Origin: an uncultured Collinsella sp.
GTDB taxonomy: Bacteria; Actinomycetota; Coriobacteriia; Coriobacteriales; Coriobacteriaceae
Assembly: GCA_959602875.1 (NCBI GenBank)
Contig: CAUGVQ010000001.1
Location: 1-64,000 of the forward strand
Length of the DNA: 64,000 bases
Direction of reading: 5' to 3'
Positions 41,720-49,075 of this stretch are shown piece by piece. The notes below the pieces were generated by a model. That model was not told the origin of the DNA and ran no database searches. It was given only the letters and a program-made list of their open reading frames with translations. The position numbers and the translations under genes were made by a program. The first letter of the stretch is position 1. Each line of letters starts with the position of its first letter.

Positions 41720-42466
41720 TTACGCCTCCTCTGCAGGCTCAGGGGTGATACCGGGGATAGTTTTGGCGCGCGGACGCTTCTTGGAGCGCTTCTCGAGCCA
41801 CTGAACAAGAAGCGCCAGCGGGAAGCAGATGATGAAGTACAACACGCAGGCCATGATGTAGCCCTGCAGGTATCCATACGTGGATACGAAGTTGTCGGCA
41901 TTGTACATAAGGTCGCCACCGGCAATAAGCGCGAGTACCGAGGTGTTCTTGACGAGGTTGAGCGCCTGGTTGCAGAGCGGGGGCAGAATTACTTTAAAGG
42001 TCTGCGGCAGGATAATGTAGATGTAGGCCTGCACGCGGGTGAAGCCCTGCGAGAGCGCCGCCTCCATCTGGCCGCGCGGCACCGCCTCGATGCCAGTGCG
42101 GATGACCTCGGAGATGTATGCCGCGTGGTAGAGGCCCACGCCGAGGGCGCCGATGGCAAACGAAGAGAGGCGGATCGGGCTTGGGGCACCAAGAATCGCC
42201 TGCAGCACGCGCGGACCCGCCATGTAGTAGAAAAACACCTGCACGGGAAGGGGCGTGTTCTGGAAGAACTCAACATACACACGGCTAATACCGCGTAGAA
42301 TCCGCGAACGCGTGGTCGAGAACACGCCAAGGACGGTTCCCAAAACCAACGACAGCGCCAAACCGGCGATGACCACCTGCAGCGTGAAGGCAAACCCCTC
42401 CCAGAAGCCCTCCATGCTGCTGAGGGTGATCTCCCAGCGCCGCGGATCGAATAGGCCTTCGAGCAT
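41720..42466 (-). CDS. Polar amino-acid ABC transporter permease
   Basis: 248-aa permease of the HisQ/GlnP family: membrane segments from ~25, a three-residue-spaced EAA loop (VPRGQMEAALSQGFTRVQAY) and a basic C-terminal tail (RSKKRPRAKT). ATG 42466 is chosen because GAGAGGAG precedes it; the ORF runs back to 42496 without an SD. It pairs with the next permease. Confidence 0.9.
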   Translation of the reverse strand: MLEGLFDPRRWEITLSSMEGFWEGFAFTLQVVIAGLALSLVLGTVLGVFSTTRSRILRGISRVYVEFFQNTPLPVQVFFYYMAGPRVLQAILGAPSPIRLSSFAIGALGVGLYHAAYISEVIRTGIEAVPRGQMEAALSQGFTRVQAYIYIILPQTFKVILPPLCNQALNLVKNTSVLALIAGGDLMYNADNFVSTYGYLQGYIMACVLYFIICFPLALLVQWLEKRSKKRPRAKTIPGITPEPAEEA

Positions 42467-42578
42467 ATCGCTCCTCTCTCGTGCCAGTACGTGCAAAACG
42501 CCCGGGCGGATGGCGCCGCCCGGGCGAGATATCCCTCAGTAAAGCCCTGAGCTGGACAGACGAGGGACTCAGCTCAAC

Positions 42579-43436
42579 TTAGAGCAGATTCCAAGTCGTG
42601 GCTTCCTCCTCGAGCCAGCCATTGTCGAGCAGCTCGTTCACCTTGTCGTTCACAACCTCGGACAGATCGGAGCCCTTCTTGGTAGCGATGCCGTACTCCT
42701 GCTCGCCAAACTCGACCTCGGGCTCCAAAAGCTCTTTCTGGTCGTTCATGTAGGTGTTCAGCGTAGAGCGATCCATGGCGAACGCGTCGATGTTGCCCGA
42801 CTCGAGCGCGGAGTTGATGGACGGATAATCCGGGTACTCGTTGAAGTTGCCGTCAGTGAGCTCCACGCCCTCCTCGGCAACAGCTGCGGTGACCGCATCC
42901 TTGGTGGTCGAGCCCTGGCTGACACCGATAAGCTTTCCGTCGAGGTCGGCGAGCTTCTCCATACCGGAATCCTTCATGATCATAACGCCCACGTGGTCGA
43001 CGCGATAGGGATCGGAGAAGTCCCAGTCCTCCTGGCGCTCGGGGGTGATGGTGTAGGTCGCGCAAACGATGTCGAGCGAGTCGTTGTCGATCAGCGGGCC
43101 GCGGGTCTTGGGCGTAACGGTCGTGAACTCGCAAAGGCCCTGCTCCTTGGCCTCCTCGTAAGAGACGCCAAAGACAGCCGCGGCGATCTGATAGCACAGG
43201 TCAATCTCGAGACCCTCATACTCGCCGGTCTCGGTGTTGAGGTAGCCGTAGCCGAGCACGTCGGCCTTCACGCCACAATTAAGCTTACCGCGCGCCTTGA
43301 TGGCCTCGACCTTGGACGAAGCGTCACCGCTACCGGAAGCCGCTGGGTCGGAATTGCAACCTGCAAGCGCACCGGTGCCAAGCACGGCAGCAGCTGCGCC
43401 AAAGACCTGCACGAACTGACGACGAGACAGAGACAT
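42579..43436 (-). CDS. Amino-acid ABC transporter substrate-binding lipoprotein
   Basis: 285 aa, SBP family 3. The N-terminus has both a twin-arginine pattern (SRRQFV) and a lipobox (LAGC, Cys ~27), so it may be exported folded by Tat and lipid-anchored. Domain motifs: GLEIDLCYQIA, VTPKTRGPLIDNDSLDIVCA (in part), TPERQEDWDFSDPY, GVSQGSTTKDAV. The Arg/Asp pattern fits polar or acidic amino acids, but the substrate cannot be read from the sequence. It sits between the ATPase and permease genes of the same operon. Confidence 0.9.
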   Translation of the reverse strand: MSLSRRQFVQVFGAAAAVLGTGALAGCNSDPAASGSGDASSKVEAIKARGKLNCGVKADVLGYGYLNTETGEYEGLEIDLCYQIAAAVFGVSYEEAKEQGLCEFTTVTPKTRGPLIDNDSLDIVCATYTITPERQEDWDFSDPYRVDHVGVMIMKDSGMEKLADLDGKLIGVSQGSTTKDAVTAAVAEEGVELTDGNFNEYPDYPSINSALESGNIDAFAMDRSTLNTYMNDQKELLEPEVEFGEQEYGIATKKGSDLSEVVNDKVNELLDNGWLEEEATTWNLL

Positions 43437-43539
43437 GAGAGGTACCTCCTTTTGGTACGGGCGCCACCTGGGATGGTTGAAGACTCTGGCGCCAAAATGT
43501 CCGACGCGCGGGGCGCGGCGGGCGAGCCAAAACTACGCG

Positions 43540-44271
43540 CTAGTGCAAGATCTTGTTGAGGAAGTCCTTGCAACGCGGGTTCTGCGGGTTGGTGAAGAAG
43601 TGCTCGGGCGTGCCCTCCTCCAGAATCTGACCGTCGTCCATAAAGATGACGCGGTCGGCCACCTGGCGGGCAAAGTTCATCTCGTGCGTCACGCAGATCA
43701 TAGTGATGTTCTCCTGCGCGAGCTCGATCATGACGTCGAGCACCTCCTGGATCATCTCGGGGTCGAGCGCCGAGGTGGGCTCGTCGAAGAGGATGATCGG
43801 CTGCTTGGTGCACATGGCGCGGGCGATGGCGACGCGCTGCTGCTGACCGCCCGAGAGGTTCTGCGGATACTCGCCCGCCTTCTGGGCAAGACCGACGCGC
43901 TCGAGCGCCGCCATGGCGGCCTTGTTGGCCTCCTCTTTGCTCTTCTTCTGGAGCTTGATGGGGGCCAGCGTGAGGTTGCCGAGCACCGTCATGTTGGGAT
44001 AGAGGTTGAACTGTTGGAACACCATCGAGGAGTACTTGCGCGTAAGCTCGAGGTGGTTCTTCTTGGTCATGAGGTGTCCGTCGATGGTCACGGTGCCGGT
44101 CGTGGGCTCCTCGAGAAAGTCCACGCAGCGGATGAGCGTCGACTTGCCGGAGCCGGACGGCCCGATGATAACGACCTTCTCGCCGCGCTTCACGGTGAGG
44201 TCAATGTCCTTCAGAACGTGAAGGTCGCCGAAGTACTTGTTGAGGCCACGAATCTCGATCATCTCGGCCAT
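43540..44271 (-). CDS. Amino-acid ABC transporter ATPase (GlnQ type)
   Basis: 243 aa: Walker [14 protein letters not shown], signature [16 protein letters not shown], Walker [16 protein letters not shown], switch [10 protein letters not shown], and the typical end [17 protein letters not shown]. First gene of the five-gene transporter operon on the minus strand; a candidate promoter lies 177 bp upstream. Confidence 0.93.
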   Translation of the reverse strand: MAEMIEIRGLNKYFGDLHVLKDIDLTVKRGEKVVIIGPSGSGKSTLIRCVDFLEEPTTGTVTIDGHLMTKKNHLELTRKYSSMVFQQFNLYPNMTVLGNLTLAPIKLQKKSKEEANKAAMAALERVGLAQKAGEYPQNLSGGQQQRVAIARAMCTKQPIILFDEPTSALDPEMIQEVLDVMIELAQENITMICVTHEMNFARQVADRVIFMDDGQILEEGTPEHFFTNPQNPRCKDFLNKILH

Positions 44272-44447
44272 GCGGTGAATCCTTTCTATCTGGCCACGGC
44301 GCCGGGGCGTCCGCGGTTCGCGTGCTCATTGTAGAACAGCGGGGTTGGGGAGCATCCGGAGGGGGTCACCCGCAACAGAGGGGTAACGAGCTCGGCACAC
44401 GCCCGTAACCAATGCGCCCCATTTCTGGGGCACAAAGCGATTTTCTT

Positions 44448-44499
44448 ATGATACCCGAAATATTTGGCAAGTAAACACTTTAGTGTGATGGAGTATCAC
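44448..44499 (-). promoter_or_regulatory. Candidate promoter and operator of the amino-acid ABC operon
   Basis: Minus strand: TTTACT (44475-44470), 16-bp spacer, TATCAT (44453-44448). Just upstream are two adjoining palindromes, ACACT-TT-AGTGT (44475-44486) and GTGAT-GGAGT-ATCAC (44485-44499), a suitable place for a regulator to act on RNA polymerase. They lie in the 44272-44631 gap, an AT-rich spot in a GC-rich genome. The rest of the gap (44540-44631) holds only AGTAGCGCCGG-type short repeats. Confidence 0.5.
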
Positions 44500-44631
44500 T
44501 CCTTCACAAGCGCGTACGGAGCGCACCTTCAACCGACGCGACGTTCTCGCCAGCAAGGGAAGTGGCGCTCACACCAGTAGCGCCGGGGACGACCGCGCCA
44601 GTAGCGCCGGCGGCGCCTTCACCAGCGGCGC

Positions 44632-45075
44632 CTACGCCAAGCGGGAGCCGACCTCTTTTGCCGCGGCAGCCTTGTCGAAGTTCCCGCCCGTCGCCTGATT
44701 GAGCGCACCCATGATGCGGCCCATGTCCTTTTTGGTGGTGGCGCCGACCTCGGCAATCGTCTTCTCAATCAGCTGAACGAGCGCCTCGCCCGAGACCTGC
44801 GCGGGCAGCAGGCTCTCCAGAATCTCGACCTGCTCGCGCAGCGTATCGGTGCGCTCCTGGTTGGTGCCGGCCTTCTCGGACATCTCGAGCGTCTCGGAGG
44901 TCTGCTTGATGAGGCGGCGGATCATGTTGGTCACGTCCTGCTCGGTGGCGTCGCGGCGCTCGTTCACCTCGACGTTTTTCACCTCGCCCATGACCTGGCG
45001 GATGATAGACAGACGCGTCTTGTCCTTTGCCTTCATGGCGGCGACCATCGCGTCGTGAAGCTCCTCGTTAGTCAT
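44632..45075 (-). CDS. GatB/YqeY domain protein
   Basis: 147-aa YqeY-family protein, shaped like the tRNA-binding tail domain of GatB; role probably in tRNA-related quality control but not proven. Typical segments: AMKAKDKTRLSIIRQVMGEV, LPAQVSGEALVQLIEKTI, TKKDMGRIMGALNQATGGNFD. ATG 45075; the longer frame upstream overlaps the foldase gene in another frame and is not used. It lies 31 bp after that gene. Confidence 0.9.
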   Translation of the reverse strand: MTNEELHDAMVAAMKAKDKTRLSIIRQVMGEVKNVEVNERRDATEQDVTNMIRRLIKQTSETLEMSEKAGTNQERTDTLREQVEILESLLPAQVSGEALVQLIEKTIAEVGATTKKDMGRIMGALNQATGGNFDKAAAAKEVGSRLA

Positions 45076-45106
45076 AGTGCACTTCCTATCTGGGTAACTC
45101 TCAACG

Positions 45107-46438
45107 TTATTCAGTTGCGGCGGTATCGGCGGCGGCGTCGGCCTCGGTGCCGGCGAGCGCCATGTCCACGTTGTAGGGAACGTCCTCGGGCATGGGGTTG
45201 ATCTCAATACCGGCGTCCTCAACGTACTGATCGAGCCACGCGTTGTACGCATCGCTCTGCGCGTTCGAGGCAAGGGTGTCCGAAATGGTATCGCGCAGAT
45301 TCTCGGGAATCTGGTCGATGGAGGTGACCTCGCCGTCCACGTGGAAGAGCTCGGTGCACTGGATGAGGTGGTAGCCGTAGGTCGTCTCCACAATGCCGCT
45401 CATCTCGCCGGGCTCGAGCTCGGCCAGCGCGTCGCCGTACTCGGTCACAAAGCTCGTGAGCTTGTCCCAACCCACGTCGCCGCCGTCCTTAGCGGAGCTG
45501 TCCTCGGAGTTCTCCTTGGCGGCATCGGCAAACGAAATCTCGCCCGCCTCAATCTGGGCGCGCAGGTCCTCGAGCTTCTGACGCGCCTCCTCGCGCGTGG
45601 CGTCATCAGCCTCGGAGTCAACCTTGATGAGGATGTGGCTCGAGCGGCGCGCGTTGTTCAGCGAGTCGAGGTTCTCGTTCACGTAATCGATAATCTCCTG
45701 GTCGGAGGGGTCCTCAAGCGGCGCCACCTCGTCGCGGAGCTTCTCGAGCGCAACCGAACTCTCAAGCTGCTGACGGTACGTGTCCGCGGTGTAGCCGTAC
45801 ATCTGCATGATGGAAAGGAGCGTCTCCTCGGAGCCGTACTGGGCAACCTCGTTGTCCCACGCCTCGTCGAGTTCCTCGTCGGAAACCTCGATACCGTACT
45901 CGCTCACGGCCTGGGTGAGCAGGTACTGGCGAGCGAGCGAATTGATGACCTGCTCGCGCAGGGTCTCGGGCGTGAGTCCCTGACCCTCGAGGTAGGTCGC
46001 CCACGCGGCGTCGCTGTCATAGCTGCTGCGCGTGGCCATGATCTGCTCGGTAACGGTGTCCTCGGTAATGTTCACGCCCGAGACCTCGGCCGCAACACCG
46101 CCGGTAAGGTGGTAGTCCTCGCCGCCGGAGCTGATCTGGTTCAAAACACCCGAGCACGCCATCGCGGTGACCGAAAGCAGCATCGCGGCAACGCCAATGG
46201 CAACCAAAACGTACTTGGCGGCCTTGCTCATCTTCTCCTTGCGCGCGTGCTTGCGCTCAGCCTTGGTGGCGCCGTCCTTTGCTGCGGCGGTGCGGCCGCG
46301 ACCGTCTTTGGCGTCCGCCTCGGCGGCAGCCTTGCCACCGGCAAGCTTGCTCGACGCGGCGCGCGTGGCGCCCTGAGCCTTCTTCTTAGGGTCGGCCTCG
46401 GGCGCGGACCCGTCGTTCTTCTTCGTAAAGAGAGCCAT
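45107..46438 (-). CDS. Membrane-anchored SurA/PrsA-like peptidylprolyl isomerase
   Basis: 443 aa extracytoplasmic foldase. A charged Lys/Ala-rich cytoplasmic start (1-72), one membrane anchor (YVLVAIGVAAMLLSVTAMAC, ~76-95), a SurA-N-like helical domain (~115-240) and a parvulin rotamase domain (~255-370: SSHILIKVD, FADAAKENSEDSSAKDGGDV, TTYGYHLIQCTE). The acidic tail has low complexity. It should help fold exported proteins. A Cys at the end of the anchor is not in a standard lipobox. Confidence 0.87.
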   Translation of the reverse strand: MALFTKKNDGSAPEADPKKKAQGATRAASSKLAGGKAAAEADAKDGRGRTAAAKDGATKAERKHARKEKMSKAAKYVLVAIGVAAMLLSVTAMACSGVLNQISSGGEDYHLTGGVAAEVSGVNITEDTVTEQIMATRSSYDSDAAWATYLEGQGLTPETLREQVINSLARQYLLTQAVSEYGIEVSDEELDEAWDNEVAQYGSEETLLSIMQMYGYTADTYRQQLESSVALEKLRDEVAPLEDPSDQEIIDYVNENLDSLNNARRSSHILIKVDSEADDATREEARQKLEDLRAQIEAGEISFADAAKENSEDSSAKDGGDVGWDKLTSFVTEYGDALAELEPGEMSGIVETTYGYHLIQCTELFHVDGEVTSIDQIPENLRDTISDTLASNAQSDAYNAWLDQYVEDAGIEINPMPEDVPYNVDMALAGTEADAAADTAATE

Positions 46439-46662
46439 AAGAAGCGTTCCCTCTCACGCGGCGATGCACAACCATCGCGCGGGCGGCGCTCGGCGCGCGC
46501 CCAAAAGCTGGCAGATAAACGTTCCTATTCTCGCACAAAGCGGGCGCTGGGGCTCCCTCCGCCGTGTGAAGAGCAGCCAGCCGACACATCGCCTGCGCGC
46601 AGGGGGTTGTTCTGCTACGATGCCTCCACAGCATTTTTATCCGCGCAGCAAAGGGGAATACC

Positions 46663-47121
46663 ATGGCCATCGACCTCAGCCTCTTCAAACCCAGCCTGGT
46701 CTTTTTTGGGTGGGAGTGCGCAACCTCGGACGAGGTCTTTGACCACCTCGCCGCCGAGCTCGAGGCGCGCGGCCTTGTGGCCCCCACCTGGCGCGAGGCG
46801 GTCGGCGCACGCGAGGCCGTCTTCCCCACCGGGCTCAAGACCATCGGCTGCGGGCTTGCGCTCCCCCACGCCGACGCCGAGCACACGCTCGCCCCCTTTA
46901 TCGCCATCGTGCGGCCAGCGGCGCCCGTGCCGTTTGAGCCCATGGGCGGCATTGGCAGCACGGTTCCGGCGGACATTGTCATCGCACTCGGGTTCAATCA
47001 TGCCGACGACCAAATCGGCGCCCTCCAGCACCTCATGGGTGTTTTTGCAGACGAGGAGCGCGCCCACGCCGTACTTGCTGCCGCAACGCCCGAGGAACTG
47101 GTGGCTGAACTGAGCGCCTAG
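46663..47121 (+). CDS. PTS EIIA component (fructose/galactitol type), orphan
   Basis: 152-aa PTS_EIIA_2-family protein (PF00359). The phosphorylated His is in GCGLALPHADAEHTL (~66), and GLKTIGCGLALPHAD is the usual galactitol-family context. No IIB or IIC gene is next to it, so it may serve a distant permease or act in regulation. ATG 46663 with AAGGGGAA upstream. Divergent from the foldase gene. Confidence 0.87.
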   Translation: MAIDLSLFKPSLVFFGWECATSDEVFDHLAAELEARGLVAPTWREAVGAREAVFPTGLKTIGCGLALPHADAEHTLAPFIAIVRPAAPVPFEPMGGIGSTVPADIVIALGFNHADDQIGALQHLMGVFADEERAHAVLAAATPEELVAELSA

Positions 47122-47158
47122 CCCGTAGCGCTGGTAAACCCCGCGTAGTTGAAGGCCT

Positions 47159-47226
47159 TTTTGCCAAAACCGTGTTTACCAGCTCTCCCGGCCGCTGGAG
47201 AGCTGGTAAACACGGTTTTGGCAAAA
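47159..47226. repeat. Perfect palindrome, 30-bp arms
   Basis: TTTTGCCAAAACCGTGTTTA... (47159-47188) is repeated exactly inverted at 47197-47226, around an 8-nt loop CGGCCGCT. No T run follows on either strand, so it is not a classical terminator. It is in the 47122-47451 gap between the PTS IIA and flavodoxin-fold genes. Confidence 0.9.
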
Positions 47227-47305
47227 CGGACGGCCAAACAGGTGGCGAAACGGGACGTCCAAACAGGTGCCAAAAACAGGTGATAAAACGGGACGGCCGA
47301 AAGCG
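47226..47305. repeat. Degenerate ~24-bp tandem repeats next to the palindrome
   Basis: Units beginning ACGGACGGCCAAACAGGTGG, ACGGGACGTCCAAACAGGTG, a shortened AACAGGTGATAAA and ACGGGACGGCCGAAAG follow the palindrome directly. No coding role is seen. Confidence 0.6.
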
Positions 47306-47451
47306 GGCAACGCGAAACGCAATTTCACCCGACGCATCGCGTTTTCCCAGTTGCCGCCTCATCCCCCCTCAACGCGGTTGAAACGCCGTTTCGCGCGGCG
47401 CCCCCATACTGTGAATCGCACGGTACAGGACGACGCGAAACGGAGGACATC

Positions 47452-48054
47452 ATGACCCGTCGCCATCAGAACAAGAACATCGCCAAGACCTTCTCGACCA
47501 TCCTTGCAGAAACCGGCATCACCGAGAGCGACCACGCCGACGCCGCGGGCACACGTGCCATCGTGTACCTTGCCGACGATAACGCCGCCGGCGAGAAGGC
47601 GCGCCGCATCCACGAGCGATACGGCGGGCACCTGCTGCCCATCGCCCCGCTCGCGCCGTACCCCACCTCCCCCGCCGCCCTCGAGGCACGCCGCGCCATC
47701 GAGGCCACTTGGTTTATGGCAGCTCCCCTCGACGAGCCCGCAAACACCAACCAGGTCCTCGACGAGGCAGACATCCTCACCGTTGTGGGGAGTCTCTGGG
47801 GCAAGCACCTCGCCGCGCCGCTCGTCTCGTTCCTCGAGCGTCACGAGGTTGCCGCACCGTTCGTCGAGGTCACCGTCCTTGCCATAGATGACCATATCGC
47901 CCCCGTGCTCTATCGCGAGGTCGGCGAAGCACTGCCGGCGGGCACGCAGGTTCATTTCACCTCGCAGGACAACGCCGAGGCAGAGGAATTTGTTGCCGAG
48001 CACCACGCAGGCAACGTTGACCTGTCGCGTAACAACCTGCGCCGCGCCGCGTAG
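47452..48054 (+). CDS. Flavodoxin-fold protein, function unknown
   Basis: 200 aa. The order of elements resembles flavodoxin_4-type proteins: RAIVYLADDNAAGEKARRI (strand-loop-helix), LLPIAPLAPYP, then DILTVVGSLWGKHLAAPLVSFLE and a final core strand region. The usual FMN phosphate loop (T/SxTGNT) is replaced by ADDNAAG, so flavin binding is doubtful. ATG 47452 has GGAGGAC upstream. It is followed 72 bp later by an RpiR regulator on the same strand. Fold assignment is by pattern only. Confidence 0.5.
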   Translation: MTRRHQNKNIAKTFSTILAETGITESDHADAAGTRAIVYLADDNAAGEKARRIHERYGGHLLPIAPLAPYPTSPAALEARRAIEATWFMAAPLDEPANTNQVLDEADILTVVGSLWGKHLAAPLVSFLERHEVAAPFVEVTVLAIDDHIAPVLYREVGEALPAGTQVHFTSQDNAEAEEFVAEHHAGNVDLSRNNLRRAA

Positions 48055-48126
48055 CGCGCTGCCGACGGGCCACGCCCGAGGGATACAATAAAACCAACCC
48101 GCCGCTCAACCACCGAGGAGGCACAC

Positions 48127-48999
48127 GTGCTCATCTCGCAGCGACTCGAACAACTCGCCTGCCACCACGACGACTCCCGTCGCACCGTCGGTCTCTATCT
48201 TGTCGAGCAGGCTGCGCGCTTTGAGACGCTCACCATGGCGGATATCGCTGCAGAAACCTACACCTCCAAGGCAACGCTCGTGCGCATTGCCAAGCAGCTC
48301 GGCTTCCACGGCTGGCGCGATTTCTCGGCAGCGTACGCGCGCGAGATCGACCGGCAGCGCATCGACGGTCCCGCTGTCGACGCGAGCAGGCCCTTTGACG
48401 CCGGGGCGTTTGCCGGCGATATTGCCAACGCCGTCGCCCAGGTGCGTATCGAGAGCACGCGTCAGACGATGAGCCGCCTCGACGTTCGCGAGCTCGAGCG
48501 CGCCCGCGACCTCGTTCTCAACGCGCCCCGCATCTTTCTTATGGGGTACGGCTTCAACGCGCCGGCGCTCGACTCCTTTGGCAGAAAACTGCTGCAAATT
48601 GGCATCATGGCCATCAACCCCGCGCAGGATAACTACGCCCATGTCGAGAAATCCGTTTGCAAGGATGATTGCCTGCTGGTTGTCTCGTACTCCGGGTCGA
48701 GCGACACGAGCAACCTCATGCGCTTTTTACCCGAGGCGCGCGAACGCGGAGCAAAGATCGTCGCGCTCACCAGCGAAGGCGACAACTACCTGCGCGCACA
48801 TGCCGACGTGACGCTGTCGATTTACTCCGCGGAACGTCTCTACACCAAGATCGGTACGTTCTCGACCGAGGCGTCGATCGATTACCTGCTCGATGCCCTA
48901 TATGCGTGTATCTTTGCGCGCGATTACGAGCGCAACCTCCGCGTCAAGACCGAGCACTCCTACACAACGGAGGGCAACCGCAAAGGCGAGGAGCGTTAG
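48127..48999 (+). CDS. MurR/RpiR-family transcriptional regulator
   Basis: 290 aa: N-terminal helix-turn-helix (~1-75: MADIAAETYTSKATLVRIAKQ, LGFHGWRDFSAAYAREI) and a SIS sugar-isomerase domain (~115-260: PRIFLMGYGFNAPALDSF, SYSGSSDTSNLMRFLPEA in part, VALTSEGDNYL) that senses a sugar phosphate. GTG 48127 has CCGAGGAGG upstream. Convergent with the phosphoketolase gene; the effector and target are unknown, though sugar phosphate control of nearby carbohydrate genes is plausible. Confidence 0.9.
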   Translation: MLISQRLEQLACHHDDSRRTVGLYLVEQAARFETLTMADIAAETYTSKATLVRIAKQLGFHGWRDFSAAYAREIDRQRIDGPAVDASRPFDAGAFAGDIANAVAQVRIESTRQTMSRLDVRELERARDLVLNAPRIFLMGYGFNAPALDSFGRKLLQIGIMAINPAQDNYAHVEKSVCKDDCLLVVSYSGSSDTSNLMRFLPEARERGAKIVALTSEGDNYLRAHADVTLSIYSAERLYTKIGTFSTEASIDYLLDALYACIFARDYERNLRVKTEHSYTTEGNRKGEER

Positions 49000-49075
49000 A
49001 CGGCAGAAACGCCGCCGCTGATGCCACGTGTTCCCGATGCCACGCGCCCGCAAACAGGTGCGTGCCCGCCGGCCG

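Noticed and set aside
40223..42298. 691-aa open frame on the plus strand
   Set aside because: Antisense to the kinase-like gene and the two permeases; composition typical of reverse-frame reading.
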